From positions 5,890,001-5,954,000 of the forward strand of contig NZ_CP023689.1 of the NCBI RefSeq assembly GCF_008704715.1: 64,000 nucleotides of DNA, read 5' to 3'. Of this stretch, positions 33,091 through 41,762 are shown one piece after another. The position numbers and the translations under genes are program-made. Every line of letters starts with the position of its first letter. Positions within the stretch are counted from its first letter, which is position 1. The notes beneath the pieces were generated by a model. That model searched no databases and was not told where the DNA came from. It saw only the letters and a program-made list of their open reading frames with translations. The DNA comes from Streptomyces chartreusis. Lineage in GTDB: Bacteria > Actinomycetota > Actinomycetes > Streptomycetales > Streptomycetaceae.

Positions 33091-34905
33091 CTACTTCGCG
33101 CACTCGACCTTGTCGGCCGTGGACTTCTCCACGTCCGGCGCCTTCGTCGGCGCGGTCACCGACTTGCCGGCGCCCTTGAAGTCCTTGCCCAGCGTCAGCG
33201 TCATCGTCGGCAGGCCCTGCGAGTTGGTGACGCTCTTGCCCGGCTTCATCGCCGCACCGGAGAGCCCCATGATGTCGGCGAGCCGACGTGCCTGGTCCGC
33301 CTGGTCCGGCGCGTACTCCAGCGTCGTCTTCGCCAGCGACGCCGGGGCGTTGCCCGCGTTCTCGGACTTGGACACGCCCTCCTCGTTCTGCAGCCAGGTG
33401 AGCGTCTCCGACGCGCTGCCCGAGGGCGCCCCGCCGTTGAGGACCTGCACCCGCACCTCGGAGGCGTCGGCCTTGGTGCCCTTGAGGCGGGCGGCCACGG
33501 CGGCGGCCTCCTTCTGCTTCTGCTCCTTGACCGCGGTGAAGGAGACGTCGTTCTGGATCGCCTCGAAGACCTCGGGCGCCGTCGACTCGTTCAGCACGAC
33601 GGTCGTCTTCACCTGCTCCGCCGGGTTGTCTATCACCGGAACCGTCGTGAAGGTCAGGTTCTTGGTGTTGAGCTTGCCCAGCTCCAGACCGAGGTCCTTC
33701 AGCTTGTCGATGGAGTCGAGCTGGGAGTCGACGGTCAGCGCCTTCGTGCCCGCCTCGGCCAGCTTGATCATCTTGGACGGGCTGCTGAGCGTGTCGTTCG
33801 ACTTCAGCTTGCGCATCAGCGCGCTCAGGAACTGCTGCTGGAGCCCGATCCGGCTCAGGTCGCCGCCGAAGCCGACCGAGTGCCGGGTGCGCACGAAGGC
33901 CAGGGCGTCCTCGCCCTCGATCGTGTGCTTGCCCTTGGTGAGGTTCAGCTTGGAGTCGCGGTCGTTGATGTCCTTGGCCAGACACACCTCGACACCGCCG
34001 ACGGCCGTGGTCAGCGTCTTGACCGCGTTGAAGTCGGCCACCATGAAGTTGTCCGGCTTTATGCCGGTCAGCTCGGTGACGGTACGGGCGGTGCAGCTCG
34101 GCGTACGGCCTTCCTGGCCCAGGCTGGTGTTGAAGCGGACGCCGGTCTCGCCCGCGATGACCTCCTGGGAGCCGTCCTCCTGCGTGGTCGGGCAGTCCGG
34201 GATGTCCACGATGAGGTCACGCGGGATGCTCAGCGCGGTCGCGTTCGAGCGGTCCTTGGAGACGTGCAGCAGGATCGTGGTGTCGGCGTGGCCCGCGCTG
34301 CCCGAGTCGCCGTACTTCTCGTTGCCCGCGCCCGTGCGCTTGTCCGTGCCGATGAGCAGGATGTTGATGGCCTTGTCCTTGCTGAAGCCACCGGTGCTCG
34401 CGCCGTCGTCGTTCACGGACTGGATGTTGTCGTTGAGGTGCTCGATGTAGAGATACGCGCCGGCCGCGGCGGCGACCACCACGAACGCCATGATGCCGCC
34501 GGTCCAGAGCGCGGCCTTCTTCGCCTTGCCCTTCTTCTTCACCGGCCGGCGACTGCGACGCCCCGGCAGCGGCTCCTCGGGTGCCCCCCTGCGCCTGCGC
34601 TGCGGCGGGACCTCACGGCCCGGCGCCTGACGGGACTCACGTCCCGGCGCCGCGGTCCTGTTCCGTACGGTGCCCCCCGCATCGCCCGCTCCGCCCGCGG
34701 CACGGGCGCCACCGGCGCCCTTCGCGGCGGTACCGGCCGAACGCGCGGCGGCGCCTGCGCGGGAAGCGGCTCTGCGGGGACCCGGGACCGGTGACTGCGG
34801 AGAGGAAGGACCCAGTCGCAGTTCGTATTCACCGGTGTTCGGATTGAGCACCCACTGGTCTGCGGGATCGATATCGTCCGCCCGCCCACGGCCTTGCGCG
34901 TCCAC
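33091..34905 (-). CDS. LCP family envelope ligase with C-terminal LytR_C domain, long form
   Basis: 604 residues, the longest LCP here. The N-terminal 150 residues are cytoplasmic and basic (RAASRAGAAARSAGTAAKG, RRPVKKKGKAKKA), starting with DADNID-like DDIDPADQWVLNPNTGEYELRLG, which I recall in Streptomyces homologues. A membrane helix follows (GGIMAFVVVAAAAGAYLYI). LCP motifs: INILLIGTDKRTGAGN, DTTILLHVSKDRS, ALSIPRDLIVDIPDCP, VADFNAVKTLTTAVGGVEVC, FVRTRHSVGFGGDLSRIGLQQQF. LytR_C (about 480-575) begins VRVQVLNGGAPSGSA. The GTG start is 12 bases after GGAGG. The tail ends with a Cys (KVECAK). Confidence 0.87.
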   Translation of the reverse strand: MDAQGRGRADDIDPADQWVLNPNTGEYELRLGPSSPQSPVPGPRRAASRAGAAARSAGTAAKGAGGARAAGGAGDAGGTVRNRTAAPGRESRQAPGREVPPQRRRRGAPEEPLPGRRSRRPVKKKGKAKKAALWTGGIMAFVVVAAAAGAYLYIEHLNDNIQSVNDDGASTGGFSKDKAINILLIGTDKRTGAGNEKYGDSGSAGHADTTILLHVSKDRSNATALSIPRDLIVDIPDCPTTQEDGSQEVIAGETGVRFNTSLGQEGRTPSCTARTVTELTGIKPDNFMVADFNAVKTLTTAVGGVEVCLAKDINDRDSKLNLTKGKHTIEGEDALAFVRTRHSVGFGGDLSRIGLQQQFLSALMRKLKSNDTLSSPSKMIKLAEAGTKALTVDSQLDSIDKLKDLGLELGKLNTKNLTFTTVPVIDNPAEQVKTTVVLNESTAPEVFEAIQNDVSFTAVKEQKQKEAAAVAARLKGTKADASEVRVQVLNGGAPSGSASETLTWLQNEEGVSKSENAGNAPASLAKTTLEYAPDQADQARRLADIMGLSGAAMKPGKSVTNSQGLPTMTLTLGKDFKGAGKSVTAPTKAPDVEKSTADKVECAK

Positions 34906-35129
34906 GGTTGTCTGAATCCTCCGTCGGGGCCACGCGGCGCCTACCCCCTCCAAGGCGCTCGGGTCTCGGTCAAACAGTGCGCAAGCCTAACTACGGCAGG
35001 GAGCACCGGATCGCTCACACTATCCGCCCAGTTCAGCGTGGAGCGAGGACGGTGACAAATTCCACGTCCCTACAACTGGGCAATCTGCCGCATTTCTTTG
35101 AATCGGGGTTCGCCGACTTGGTGAGCGCT

Positions 35130-36350
35130 TTACCCGCAGGGGTTCTCGGCGGCCGTACTGCCGCGGAAAGTGGGTGCCGGAGATGTGGACCCGCCGGGCT
35201 CGTCGGATCCCTTCGTACCGGACTTCTGATCCTCGCCGCTGGAACGCTTGTGCGAGGATCCGCGAGGTGACCCCTGGGACTTTTCGGTCGAATTCATGAC
35301 TTCCACCGGCGCGTCGATCCGCAGCCGTTCGAAAAGGCGCTCGGCCTCGGGTTCCACGAGCTGGTCGCGATTGGCGTTGTAGACGTACGACTCCCTCGGA
35401 ACCGTGAGGAATTGCACGCGTTCGGTGGGGATGTCGCGCACCCCCCGCGCGAGTTCGTACAAACCACGCAAGTTGGCCAGTGCCGGGTCCGTGGTCAGGG
35501 ACGATGTGGCGGCGTCCAGGACCGGATAGAGCCGCACCGGGTTCAGCAGGACGTCATTGCTCTGCGCCTTGTGCACGAGCGCGGCGAGGAAGCGCTGCTG
35601 GCGGTCCATGCGGTCGGTGTCGCTGCCGTTGCCGAGGGACTTGCGGGCACGGACGTAGCCGAGGGCCTGCTCGCCGTCGAGGGTCACCTTCCCGGCCGGG
35701 AGCCTGAGCTTGGCCGCCTTGTCGTCGATGGGCTTCGAGAGGCAGATCTCGACGCCGTCGAGGGCGTCGACCATCTCCTTGAAGCCGTGGAAGTCGATGA
35801 CCATGTGGTGATCCATGCGGATGTTCGTCATCCGCTCCACGGTGCGCACGGTGCAGGCCGAACCGCCCACCTGGAAGGCGTAGTTGAACATCGCGAACAT
35901 CGGCTCGCTGCGGCGGCCGTCGGAGCGGCGGCAGCCGGGGACGTCGACCATGAGGTCCCGGGGTATCGAGACGGCGGTGGCGCTGCGGTGGTCGGACGAC
36001 AGGTGCAGCAGGATCGTGGTGTCGGAGCGCTCGGTGCCGGAGTCCTTGCCGTAGCGGCGGTTGCCGGAGCCGGCCCGGGAGTCGGAGCCGATCACGAGGA
36101 TGTTCTGGGCGCCGCGCACGAGCGAGGTGGGGCGCTCCTTCTCGTACCGGGCGAGCTCCGCCGCGGCGGCCTCGTCCGGGGTGATGTTGGAGTCGAGCTT
36201 GGCGTACACGCCCCAGGCGACGCCCCCCGCGACGACGACCACGAGCCCGACCCCGATCGCCCCGCGCCGGACCCAGCGCCGCACAAGCCCCTTCCTGCTG
36301 GCCGACGCCCCCCGGTGCGCATCTGCGGTGTCGGTCACGGCTGTGTCCAC
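35130..36350 (-). CDS. LCP family envelope ligase, short form with disordered tail
   Basis: 406 residues. A short basic N-terminus precedes a membrane helix (AIGVGLVVVVAGGVAWGVYA). LCP motifs: NILVIGSDSRAGSGNRR, DTTILLHLSSDHRSATAVSIPRDLMVDVPGC, MVIDFHGFKEMVDALDGVEICLS, YVRARKSLGNGSDTDRMDRQQRF. In place of LytR_C there is a Ser/Gly/Lys-rich disordered tail from about residue 345. GTG 36350 is given as start; GTG 36338, with GAGGGGTGG upstream, fits the RBS spacing better and would remove four residues. The 224-base gap to the next LCP gene (34906-35129) holds TAGTGT at about 35018 on the minus strand as a possible -10. Confidence 0.87.
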   Translation of the reverse strand: MDTAVTDTADAHRGASASRKGLVRRWVRRGAIGVGLVVVVAGGVAWGVYAKLDSNITPDEAAAAELARYEKERPTSLVRGAQNILVIGSDSRAGSGNRRYGKDSGTERSDTTILLHLSSDHRSATAVSIPRDLMVDVPGCRRSDGRRSEPMFAMFNYAFQVGGSACTVRTVERMTNIRMDHHMVIDFHGFKEMVDALDGVEICLSKPIDDKAAKLRLPAGKVTLDGEQALGYVRARKSLGNGSDTDRMDRQQRFLAALVHKAQSNDVLLNPVRLYPVLDAATSSLTTDPALANLRGLYELARGVRDIPTERVQFLTVPRESYVYNANRDQLVEPEAERLFERLRIDAPVEVMNSTEKSQGSPRGSSHKRSSGEDQKSGTKGSDEPGGSTSPAPTFRGSTAAENPCG

Positions 36351-36470
36351 CCCTCATTGCGTACAGCGTGTGGTGTGGGCTGCTGTTACGACCATCGCGT
36401 GGATGGGGGGTGGGGGGTGGGTCGTGGTGGGCCGAACGGGTGAGGTTCGTGGGGCCTGGCTTGCCAGGGG

Positions 36471-37226
36471 CTACCTCGCCGTCGCCGTCACTCGTTCCGC
36501 CTCGATCCGCTTGGCCAGGGACTCCTCGCCCAGTTCGTCGAGGTGCCGGCACAGGACCACCGAGCCGCCGGTCGCCAGCGCCGCGTACAGGCCGGCGGCG
36601 AGGCCCTCCCAGGTGTCGTACGGCAGGGCCGACAGGATCCGTGAGCCCGGACCCGTGAGCCCCAGGGCCGGCGCCTCCGCCCGGGCGCGCTCGACCAGCT
36701 CGGCGGCGCTGAACTCCCGGCCCGCCACGATCAGCGCCGGGTCCTCGGGGTCGACCGGGGCGTACGGCGCGAAACGGTCACCCTGGCTCGGCACCTCGAC
36801 CGCGTAGTCGGCGAAGCCGGCCGGCGGCTGCGGGAAGCGGCCCCCGAGCGGCCGCAGCGCGAGCGCGACCCGCTCCCCGCGGCACGCCCGCGCGGCCTCC
36901 AGGTCGTCCGGCCCGCTCACCACCACGTCGGCCGTCGCCGGGTCCCCGCCCACGTCCGCGATCGTGCCCACCGACGAACACGCCAGCAGCCACACCGCCG
37001 TCTGCCAGTGCGTCGGCAGCAGCACCGTGACCCGGTCGCCCGGTCCGGCGCCGAGGTCGCCCTGAAGCAGATTCGCGGTCTTGGCCACCCAATTGGCGAA
37101 GGTGGCCACGGACAATTCCACGCGTTCCCCGGTGGCGTCGTCGTAGAAGGTCACCAGGGGGCGTCCGGGATCCGCGGCGAGCGCGGAACGCAGCAGGTCG
37201 GCGGGGGTGCGATCGGTGGCATTCAC
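36471..37226 (-). CDS. TIGR03089-type protein: truncated AMP-binding (acyl-adenylate) domain
   Basis: 251 residues that match only the N-terminal part of the AMP-binding superfamily: TPADLLRSALAADPGRPLVTFYDDATGERVELSVATFANWVAKTANLL and GPGDRVTVLLPTHWQTAVWLLAC. The P-loop (SSGTTG) and the C-terminal lid of real adenylate-forming enzymes are missing, so catalysis is not expected. The shortened form is conserved in actinobacteria as TIGR03089, so this is not a new truncation. The GTG at 37226 lacks a good RBS but matches the family N-terminus. It sits next to an LCP gene and a peptidoglycan-recognition amidase; role unknown. Confidence 0.78.
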   Translation of the reverse strand: MNATDRTPADLLRSALAADPGRPLVTFYDDATGERVELSVATFANWVAKTANLLQGDLGAGPGDRVTVLLPTHWQTAVWLLACSSVGTIADVGGDPATADVVVSGPDDLEAARACRGERVALALRPLGGRFPQPPAGFADYAVEVPSQGDRFAPYAPVDPEDPALIVAGREFSAAELVERARAEAPALGLTGPGSRILSALPYDTWEGLAAGLYAALATGGSVVLCRHLDELGEESLAKRIEAERVTATAR

Positions 37227-37342
37227 CCGCGCAAGGGTACGCGCAGCGGTGCTCGCGCACCCCCTTGCGGGCCGTTCCGCCGCCACCGGTTCGGCGGAGC
37301 CGGGGACCGACGTGCCGTCAGTTCCCCAATGGACAGCTTTGT

Positions 37343-38947
37343 ATGACTATGTCCAACATCAGGAGCATGCGTGGATTCCTTGCTTCCTCGATCGGTGTCA
37401 CGTGCGCGGCCGCCCTCGCTCTTCCGCTCACTCCACCCGCCGCCGCGTCCGTGCGCCCGGCGCTCGGAGCGGAAGCCGCCAAGAGCGGGGCGACGGCGAC
37501 GGTCGGATCGGCGTCTCGGCGTGCGGACGCCGATACGCCCGTCCCCGGCAGCACTCAGTCGCTGCCCCTCGTCCCTCTCACCCGTGACCGTTCCGCCGGC
37601 ACCCCCACCGAACAGGGGCTGCCCCGACGGGACGTACGTCACTTCTCCCTGGTCGGCGTCGTCTGGGACGACCCGGCCACCGAACTGCACGGCCGCGTCC
37701 AGGTCCGCACCCGCGCGGTCGCGACCGGAACCTGGTCGGGCTGGCAGGACGTCGAGACCCACAACGCCGAACACGCCGCCGACCCGGGCACCGCCGAGAG
37801 CGCCGCGGGCGGGGTGCGCGGCGCGACGGCACCGCTGTGGGTCGGCGACTCGGACGGCGTGCAGGTACGTGTGACGGCGGAGGGCGCGGATCCCGATGCG
37901 GATCCCGATGCGGATCCCGATCCGGGGGCGACGAAGCCGAAGTCGGAAGCGGAGGCGCCGAAGCCGAAGCCGAAGCCGAAGTCTGAAGCGGAGGCGCCGG
38001 AGCCGAAGCCGAAGTCCGAGGCGGCGGAACCCAAGCCCAAGCCCGAGCCCGAGGAGGGCGAGCAGGGTGGGGACGACGCGGCCGTCGCCCCGCTGCCCGC
38101 CGGTCTTCACCTCGAACTCGTCGACCCCGGCGACCCGGCGCAGAGCGAGCCCGGCCCCCGCCCCGGCTCGCTGAACCCCGAGACGCTCGGCTCCGCCGAG
38201 GCCCTCGCCGCCTCCGCCGCCAACGCCGAACTCGCACCCCTGGGCGCCACCGAGATCCCCGCCCTCGAACGCGCCGAGACCGAGCGGGAGATGCTGGCGC
38301 TGCGCGGCAGCGAACTCACCGAGGAGCAGCGGGCGAAGCCGTACATCGGCCCGCGTCCGCGCATCGTCACCCGGCGCGGCTGGGGAGCCAACGAGAGTTG
38401 GCGGGAGCGGCAGTTCGCCTACACGAACAAGGTGAAGGCGGCCTTCGTGCACCACACCGCGTCCGGCGGCAAGTACTGGTGCACCCAGGCTCCCTCGCTC
38501 ATTCGCGGTATCTACCGCTACCACGTCCTGAGCATGGGCTGGCGCGACATCGGCTACAACTTCCTCGTCGACAAGTGCGGAAACATCTACGAGGGGCGCG
38601 CCGGAGGCGTGACGAAGGCGGTCCTGGGCGCGCACACCCGCGGTTTCAACAGCAACAGCATGGGGATCGCCGTCCTCGGCAGCTACGGCTCCACCAAGCC
38701 GACCGTGGCCACCGTGAACGCCATCTCCCGGCTCACCGCCTGGAAGCTGGGGCTCTACGGCGCCAATCCGCGCGGAAAGACATACCTGACGTCCGGCGGT
38801 GGCAATCTGTTCCGAAAGGGCAGGAACGTACGACTGAATGTGATCTCCGGCCACCGGGACGGCTTCTCCACGGAGTGCCCCGGCCGGCTGCTCTACGCCA
38901 AGCTCGGCACCGCCCGCGCCTCCGCGGCCCGTCTCCAGGGCCGCTGA
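37343..38947 (+). CDS. Secreted peptidoglycan-recognition protein, N-acetylmuramoyl-L-alanine amidase type 2
   Basis: 534 residues. Signal peptide MRGFLASSIGVTCAAALALP ending about AAAS; a first extracellular beta domain (HFSLVGVVWDDPATELHGRVQVRTRAVATGTWSGWQDV), a highly repetitive charged linker rich in DPDA and KPKSEAEAP (about 175-240), then the PGRP/amidase-2 domain (about 335-530). Zinc ligands are visible: VHHTASGG, the Tyr in WRDIGYNFLVD, and GHRDGFSTECPG with a His and a Cys. It probably cleaves or binds peptidoglycan stems outside the membrane. The start is uncertain: ATG 37343, 37349 and 37367 are all in frame and none has ideal RBS spacing. Confidence 0.87.
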   Translation: MTMSNIRSMRGFLASSIGVTCAAALALPLTPPAAASVRPALGAEAAKSGATATVGSASRRADADTPVPGSTQSLPLVPLTRDRSAGTPTEQGLPRRDVRHFSLVGVVWDDPATELHGRVQVRTRAVATGTWSGWQDVETHNAEHAADPGTAESAAGGVRGATAPLWVGDSDGVQVRVTAEGADPDADPDADPDPGATKPKSEAEAPKPKPKPKSEAEAPEPKPKSEAAEPKPKPEPEEGEQGGDDAAVAPLPAGLHLELVDPGDPAQSEPGPRPGSLNPETLGSAEALAASAANAELAPLGATEIPALERAETEREMLALRGSELTEEQRAKPYIGPRPRIVTRRGWGANESWRERQFAYTNKVKAAFVHHTASGGKYWCTQAPSLIRGIYRYHVLSMGWRDIGYNFLVDKCGNIYEGRAGGVTKAVLGAHTRGFNSNSMGIAVLGSYGSTKPTVATVNAISRLTAWKLGLYGANPRGKTYLTSGGGNLFRKGRNVRLNVISGHRDGFSTECPGRLLYAKLGTARASAARLQGR

Positions 38948-38970
38948 GGCGGGAAGGGCACTTCACGGGT

Positions 38971-39040
38971 AGGCACGGAGAAGTACGGGGGAGCACGGGC
39001 GAGTACGGGCGAGTACGGGGAAGTACGGGGAAGTGCCGGG
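38971..39040. repeat. 10-bp tandem repeat, seven units
   Basis: Seven consecutive 10-base units of consensus GAGTACGGGG (AGGCACGGAG, AAGTACGGGG, GAGCACGGGC, GAGTACGGGC, GAGTACGGGG, AAGTACGGGG, AAGTGCCGGG), between the amidase and the nucleotidyltransferase genes. The array covers a quarter of the 296-base gap. Confidence 0.85.
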
Positions 39041-39243
39041 CGGACCGGGAACCATGGGGAGGACCGGTCCGCTCTTGGAGCACCGGGAAGTCTGGGGCGG
39101 GAGCACATTCACCGCCGTCGGGGGAGGAGACGCGGGATGTGTCGTCATACCGCACTGCCGTCGAGGGCGCCGCACAACGGTCTGCATACACTGGCCGGCC
39201 GAAAGACAGTTCGGCCGGTCCCGGCAGGAAGCAGAGACGACAG

Positions 39244-40326
39244 GTGACAGAAGCGATCCTCCTGGTCGGCGGCAAGGGCACACGGCTGCGTCCGCTCACG
39301 GTCCATACGCCGAAGCCCATGGTCCGGGCGGCCGGTGTGCCGTTCCTCACGCACCAGTTGGCGAGAGCGAGAGCGGCGGGCGTCGAGCACATCGTGCTGG
39401 CCACGTCGTATCTGGCCGAGGTCTTCGAGCCGTACTTCGGTGACGGTTCGGCGCTGGGGCTGCATCTGGAGTACGTGACGGAGGAGGAGCCTCTCGGCAC
39501 GGGTGGCGCGATCCGGAACGTGGCGTCCCGGCTGCACTCGGGGCCCGAGGACCCGGTCCTGATCTTCAACGGGGACATCCTGACGGGCTTGGACATCAGG
39601 GCGTTGATCCGTACGCACGAGACGACGGGAGCTGATGTCTCCCTCCACCTCACGAAGGTGACGGACCCGCGGGCGTACGGGCTCGTCCCGACGGACGACA
39701 CGGGCCGAGTGACGGCGTTCCTGGAGAAGCCGCAGACGCCCGAGGAGATCGTCACCGACCAGATCAACGCGGGGGCGTACGTCTTCCGTCGGTCGGTCAT
39801 CGACACGATTCCGGCGGGGCGGCCGGTGTCGGTGGAGCGCGAGACCTTCCCGGACCTGCTGTCGGCCGGGGCGCACCTTCAGGGCATGGTCGACTCGACG
39901 TACTGGCTCGACCTCGGCACGCCGGCGGCGTTCGTCCGGGGCTCGGCGGACCTGGTCCTCGGCCGGGCTCCGTCCCCGGCGGTTCCCGGCCGGTGCGGCG
40001 ACCGTCTGATCCTTCCCACGGCTCGGGTGGCCCCCGACGCGAAGCTGACGGGCGGCACGGTGGTGGGCGAGGGCGCGTTCGTGGCCGAGGGTGCGCGCGT
40101 CTTCGGCAGCACGATCCTGCCGGGTGCCGTCATCGAGCCCGGCGCCATCATCACCGACTCCCTCATCGGCACCCGCGCCCGCGTGGGGGAACGCTCGGTC
40201 CTCACGGGGACGGTCATCGGCGACGGCGCGGTGATCGGCGCCGACAACGAACTGCGGGACGGGGCGCGGGTGTGGTGCGACGCGCAGATACCGGCGGGGG
40301 CGGTGCGCTTCTCACCGGATCTGTAG
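39244..40326 (+). CDS. Sugar-1-phosphate nucleotidyltransferase, probably mannose-1-phosphate guanylyltransferase
   Basis: 360 residues. The N-terminal nucleotidyltransferase fold has EAILLVGGKGTRLRPLTVHTPKPMV (signature GGxGTRLxPLT...PKP), the LGTGGAIRN loop, VLIFNGDILTG (metal-binding Asp) and TYWLDLGTPAAF. The C-terminal 100 residues form a left-handed beta-helix with hexapeptide repeats (VAPDAKLTGGTVVGEGAFVAEGARVFGSTILPGAVIEPGAII). This layout fits GDP-mannose pyrophosphorylases; the manA and manB genes in the window support GDP-mannose as product, but glucose- or other NDP-sugar forms cannot be excluded. The GTG start follows AGGAAG. Confidence 0.83.
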   Translation: MTEAILLVGGKGTRLRPLTVHTPKPMVRAAGVPFLTHQLARARAAGVEHIVLATSYLAEVFEPYFGDGSALGLHLEYVTEEEPLGTGGAIRNVASRLHSGPEDPVLIFNGDILTGLDIRALIRTHETTGADVSLHLTKVTDPRAYGLVPTDDTGRVTAFLEKPQTPEEIVTDQINAGAYVFRRSVIDTIPAGRPVSVERETFPDLLSAGAHLQGMVDSTYWLDLGTPAAFVRGSADLVLGRAPSPAVPGRCGDRLILPTARVAPDAKLTGGTVVGEGAFVAEGARVFGSTILPGAVIEPGAIITDSLIGTRARVGERSVLTGTVIGDGAVIGADNELRDGARVWCDAQIPAGAVRFSPDL

Positions 40327-40377
40327 GCGGTGCCTGCTGGGTGGGGTGCGGGCAGCGCCTGCGGCTGGGGGTGGGTC

Positions 40378-40485
40378 GGGGCCGCGCCGGGGGGTGTCCG
40401 TCCTCGGTCCGGCGGTTGCTGTGCCTCAGAAGGTGCCGTGTCTTGACGCCGGCCGCTGCGGGCGGACACCCCCCGGCACGGCCCC
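40378..40485. repeat. 26-bp inverted repeat with 56-base spacer
   Basis: Arm 40378-40403 pairs with 40460-40485 with two mismatches; the core is GCCGGGGGGTGTCCG and its complement. It is long enough to fold in both DNA and RNA and may act as a terminator for the convergent genes on each side. Very similar sequence is, from memory, common between Streptomyces genes. Confidence 0.65.
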
Positions 40486-40564
40486 TTGCCGCAGTACGCG
40501 ACTGCGGGGCCACCCCCACCCGGTCTTCAGGCCCGAGCCTCTCGACGCCGGTCCGCGTTCTTTG

Positions 40565-40636
40565 TTTTCAGCCCGTCCGGCGTTTGAGGACGAGGCCGTT
40601 CAGGCCGAAGCGGGGGTCTGGGGGCGCAGCCCCCAG
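40565..40636. repeat. Dispersed Streptomyces intergenic repeat, copy 1
   Basis: The first 51 bases (40565-40615, starting TTTTCAGCCCGTCCGGCGTT) are identical to 55515-55565. Both copies then end in a hairpin around CTGGGGGCGCAGCCCCCAG. Two copies 15 kb apart show that it is a real dispersed element; I also recognise it as very frequent in Streptomyces. Both copies follow a gene end. Confidence 0.85.
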
Positions 40637-40701
40637 GGATGGGATGGGTAAGGGCGGCGGGGGCGAGGAAAAAGGGGCACGTACGGTGCGGGCCGGTGTT
40701 G

Positions 40702-41703
40702 TCACAGGCGGCCGATATCGCCTCGCGGCATCCGCGGAGCCCGCCGCGCCGGCACCCTCCCGCTCAGCAGGATCAACCGAGCCGCCCGATGCCGCTGCCC
40801 CGCATACGGCTCCAGCAACTCCAGCATCACGGAGTCATCCGCATCCCGATCCCCGGCCAACGCGAACCCCACGATCCCCGGCAGATGTAGATCCCCCACG
40901 GTCACCGCATCGGCCGCCCCATGACTGCGCTGCACGACCTCCGCCGACGTCCACGGCCCGATCCCCGGCACGACCTCCAACCGGGCCTGCGCCTGAGCCG
41001 GTGGCATCCGCACGGCCTCCTCCATCCGCGCAGCGACCCGCACGGCCCGCAGAATCGTCGACGCCCGCTTGTTGTCGACCCCGGCCCGATGCCACTCCCA
41101 GGACGGAATCAGCGCCCAGGTCCGCGCGTCCGGCATGACATGCATGTGCCCCGGCGCGGGCCCGGGAGCCGGCTCCCCGAACTTCCGCACCAGCAACCGC
41201 CACGCCCGATACGCCTCATCGGTCGTGACCTTCTGCTCCAGCACCGACGGAATCAACGACTCCATCACCAGCCCGGTCCGCGTCAGCCTCAGCCCAGGCC
41301 GCCGATGCCGGGCCATCGCCACCACCCGGTGCCGCGGCACGAAGACGGACGGATCGTCGGCGGCCCCGAGCAGTTCCGGCAGCCGCTCCAGCAGCCACTC
41401 GGCCCCCGGCCCCCACGCCTCGCCCCGCACCTCGGCCCCGCGCGCGGCGACCCGCAGCGTCCCGGGCCCGGCGGGCGTGAGGCTGGCCCGCCACACGGAG
41501 CCGTCCGGCATCGCCCGGAACGTCGGATCCCCCGGCCCGCGCCGCAGAGGCCCCAGCACCAGCCCGAGATCGAGCGGCCACTCCGGCACCAAGGCCCGCA
41601 CCCGCCCGGCGGCCGAGGCCTGCCGCGGTATCCCCCCGGGCACGGCGACATGCCCACCGCGCACGGTCGTACGCGTGGGCCGCGGAGAGAAACGTCCTGC
41701 CAC
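40702..41703 (-). CDS. HhH-GPD DNA glycosylase, AlkA-like
   Basis: 333 residues. It would remove alkylated bases such as 3-methyladenine. The helix-hairpin-helix is LEVVPGIGPWTSAEVVQRS and is followed by DAVTVGDLHLPGIVGFAL, in which the Asp of VGDLHL is the expected catalytic residue of HhH-GPD glycosylases. An N-terminal beta domain (about 30-130) resembles the AlkA N-domain, and IPSVLEQKVTTDEAYRAWRLLVRKFG is the typical first helix of the glycosylase domain. No iron-sulfur Cys cluster follows, which excludes the Nth/MutY type. The start GTG 41703 has AGGA upstream. Confidence 0.87.
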   Translation of the reverse strand: MAGRFSPRPTRTTVRGGHVAVPGGIPRQASAAGRVRALVPEWPLDLGLVLGPLRRGPGDPTFRAMPDGSVWRASLTPAGPGTLRVAARGAEVRGEAWGPGAEWLLERLPELLGAADDPSVFVPRHRVVAMARHRRPGLRLTRTGLVMESLIPSVLEQKVTTDEAYRAWRLLVRKFGEPAPGPAPGHMHVMPDARTWALIPSWEWHRAGVDNKRASTILRAVRVAARMEEAVRMPPAQAQARLEVVPGIGPWTSAEVVQRSHGAADAVTVGDLHLPGIVGFALAGDRDADDSVMLELLEPYAGQRHRAARLILLSGRVPARRAPRMPRGDIGRL

Positions 41704-41762
41704 GAATGAGGTCCTAGGGGGAGAGGAGGTGTCCTACGAGCGTAGGCGCTGGACGGTGTGGG

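Larger units (their letters stand above)
40327..40701. other. Gene-free region made of dispersed-repeat-like sequence
   Basis: These 375 bases lie between the convergent nucleotidyltransferase (ends 40326) and glycosylase (ends 40702) genes. No convincing gene is seen. They hold a 26-bp imperfect inverted repeat (40378-40485) and a repeat element that also occurs at 55515 (40565-40636). Confidence 0.7.

Noticed and set aside
36471..37226. Truncated AMP-ligase considered as a pseudogene
   Set aside because: The short form is a recognised conserved family in actinobacteria (TIGR03089) and the frame is intact, so truncation is not recent decay.
38948..39243. Tandem repeat array as a CRISPR
   Set aside because: The units are 10 bases, directly adjacent and without spacers; there are no cas genes.
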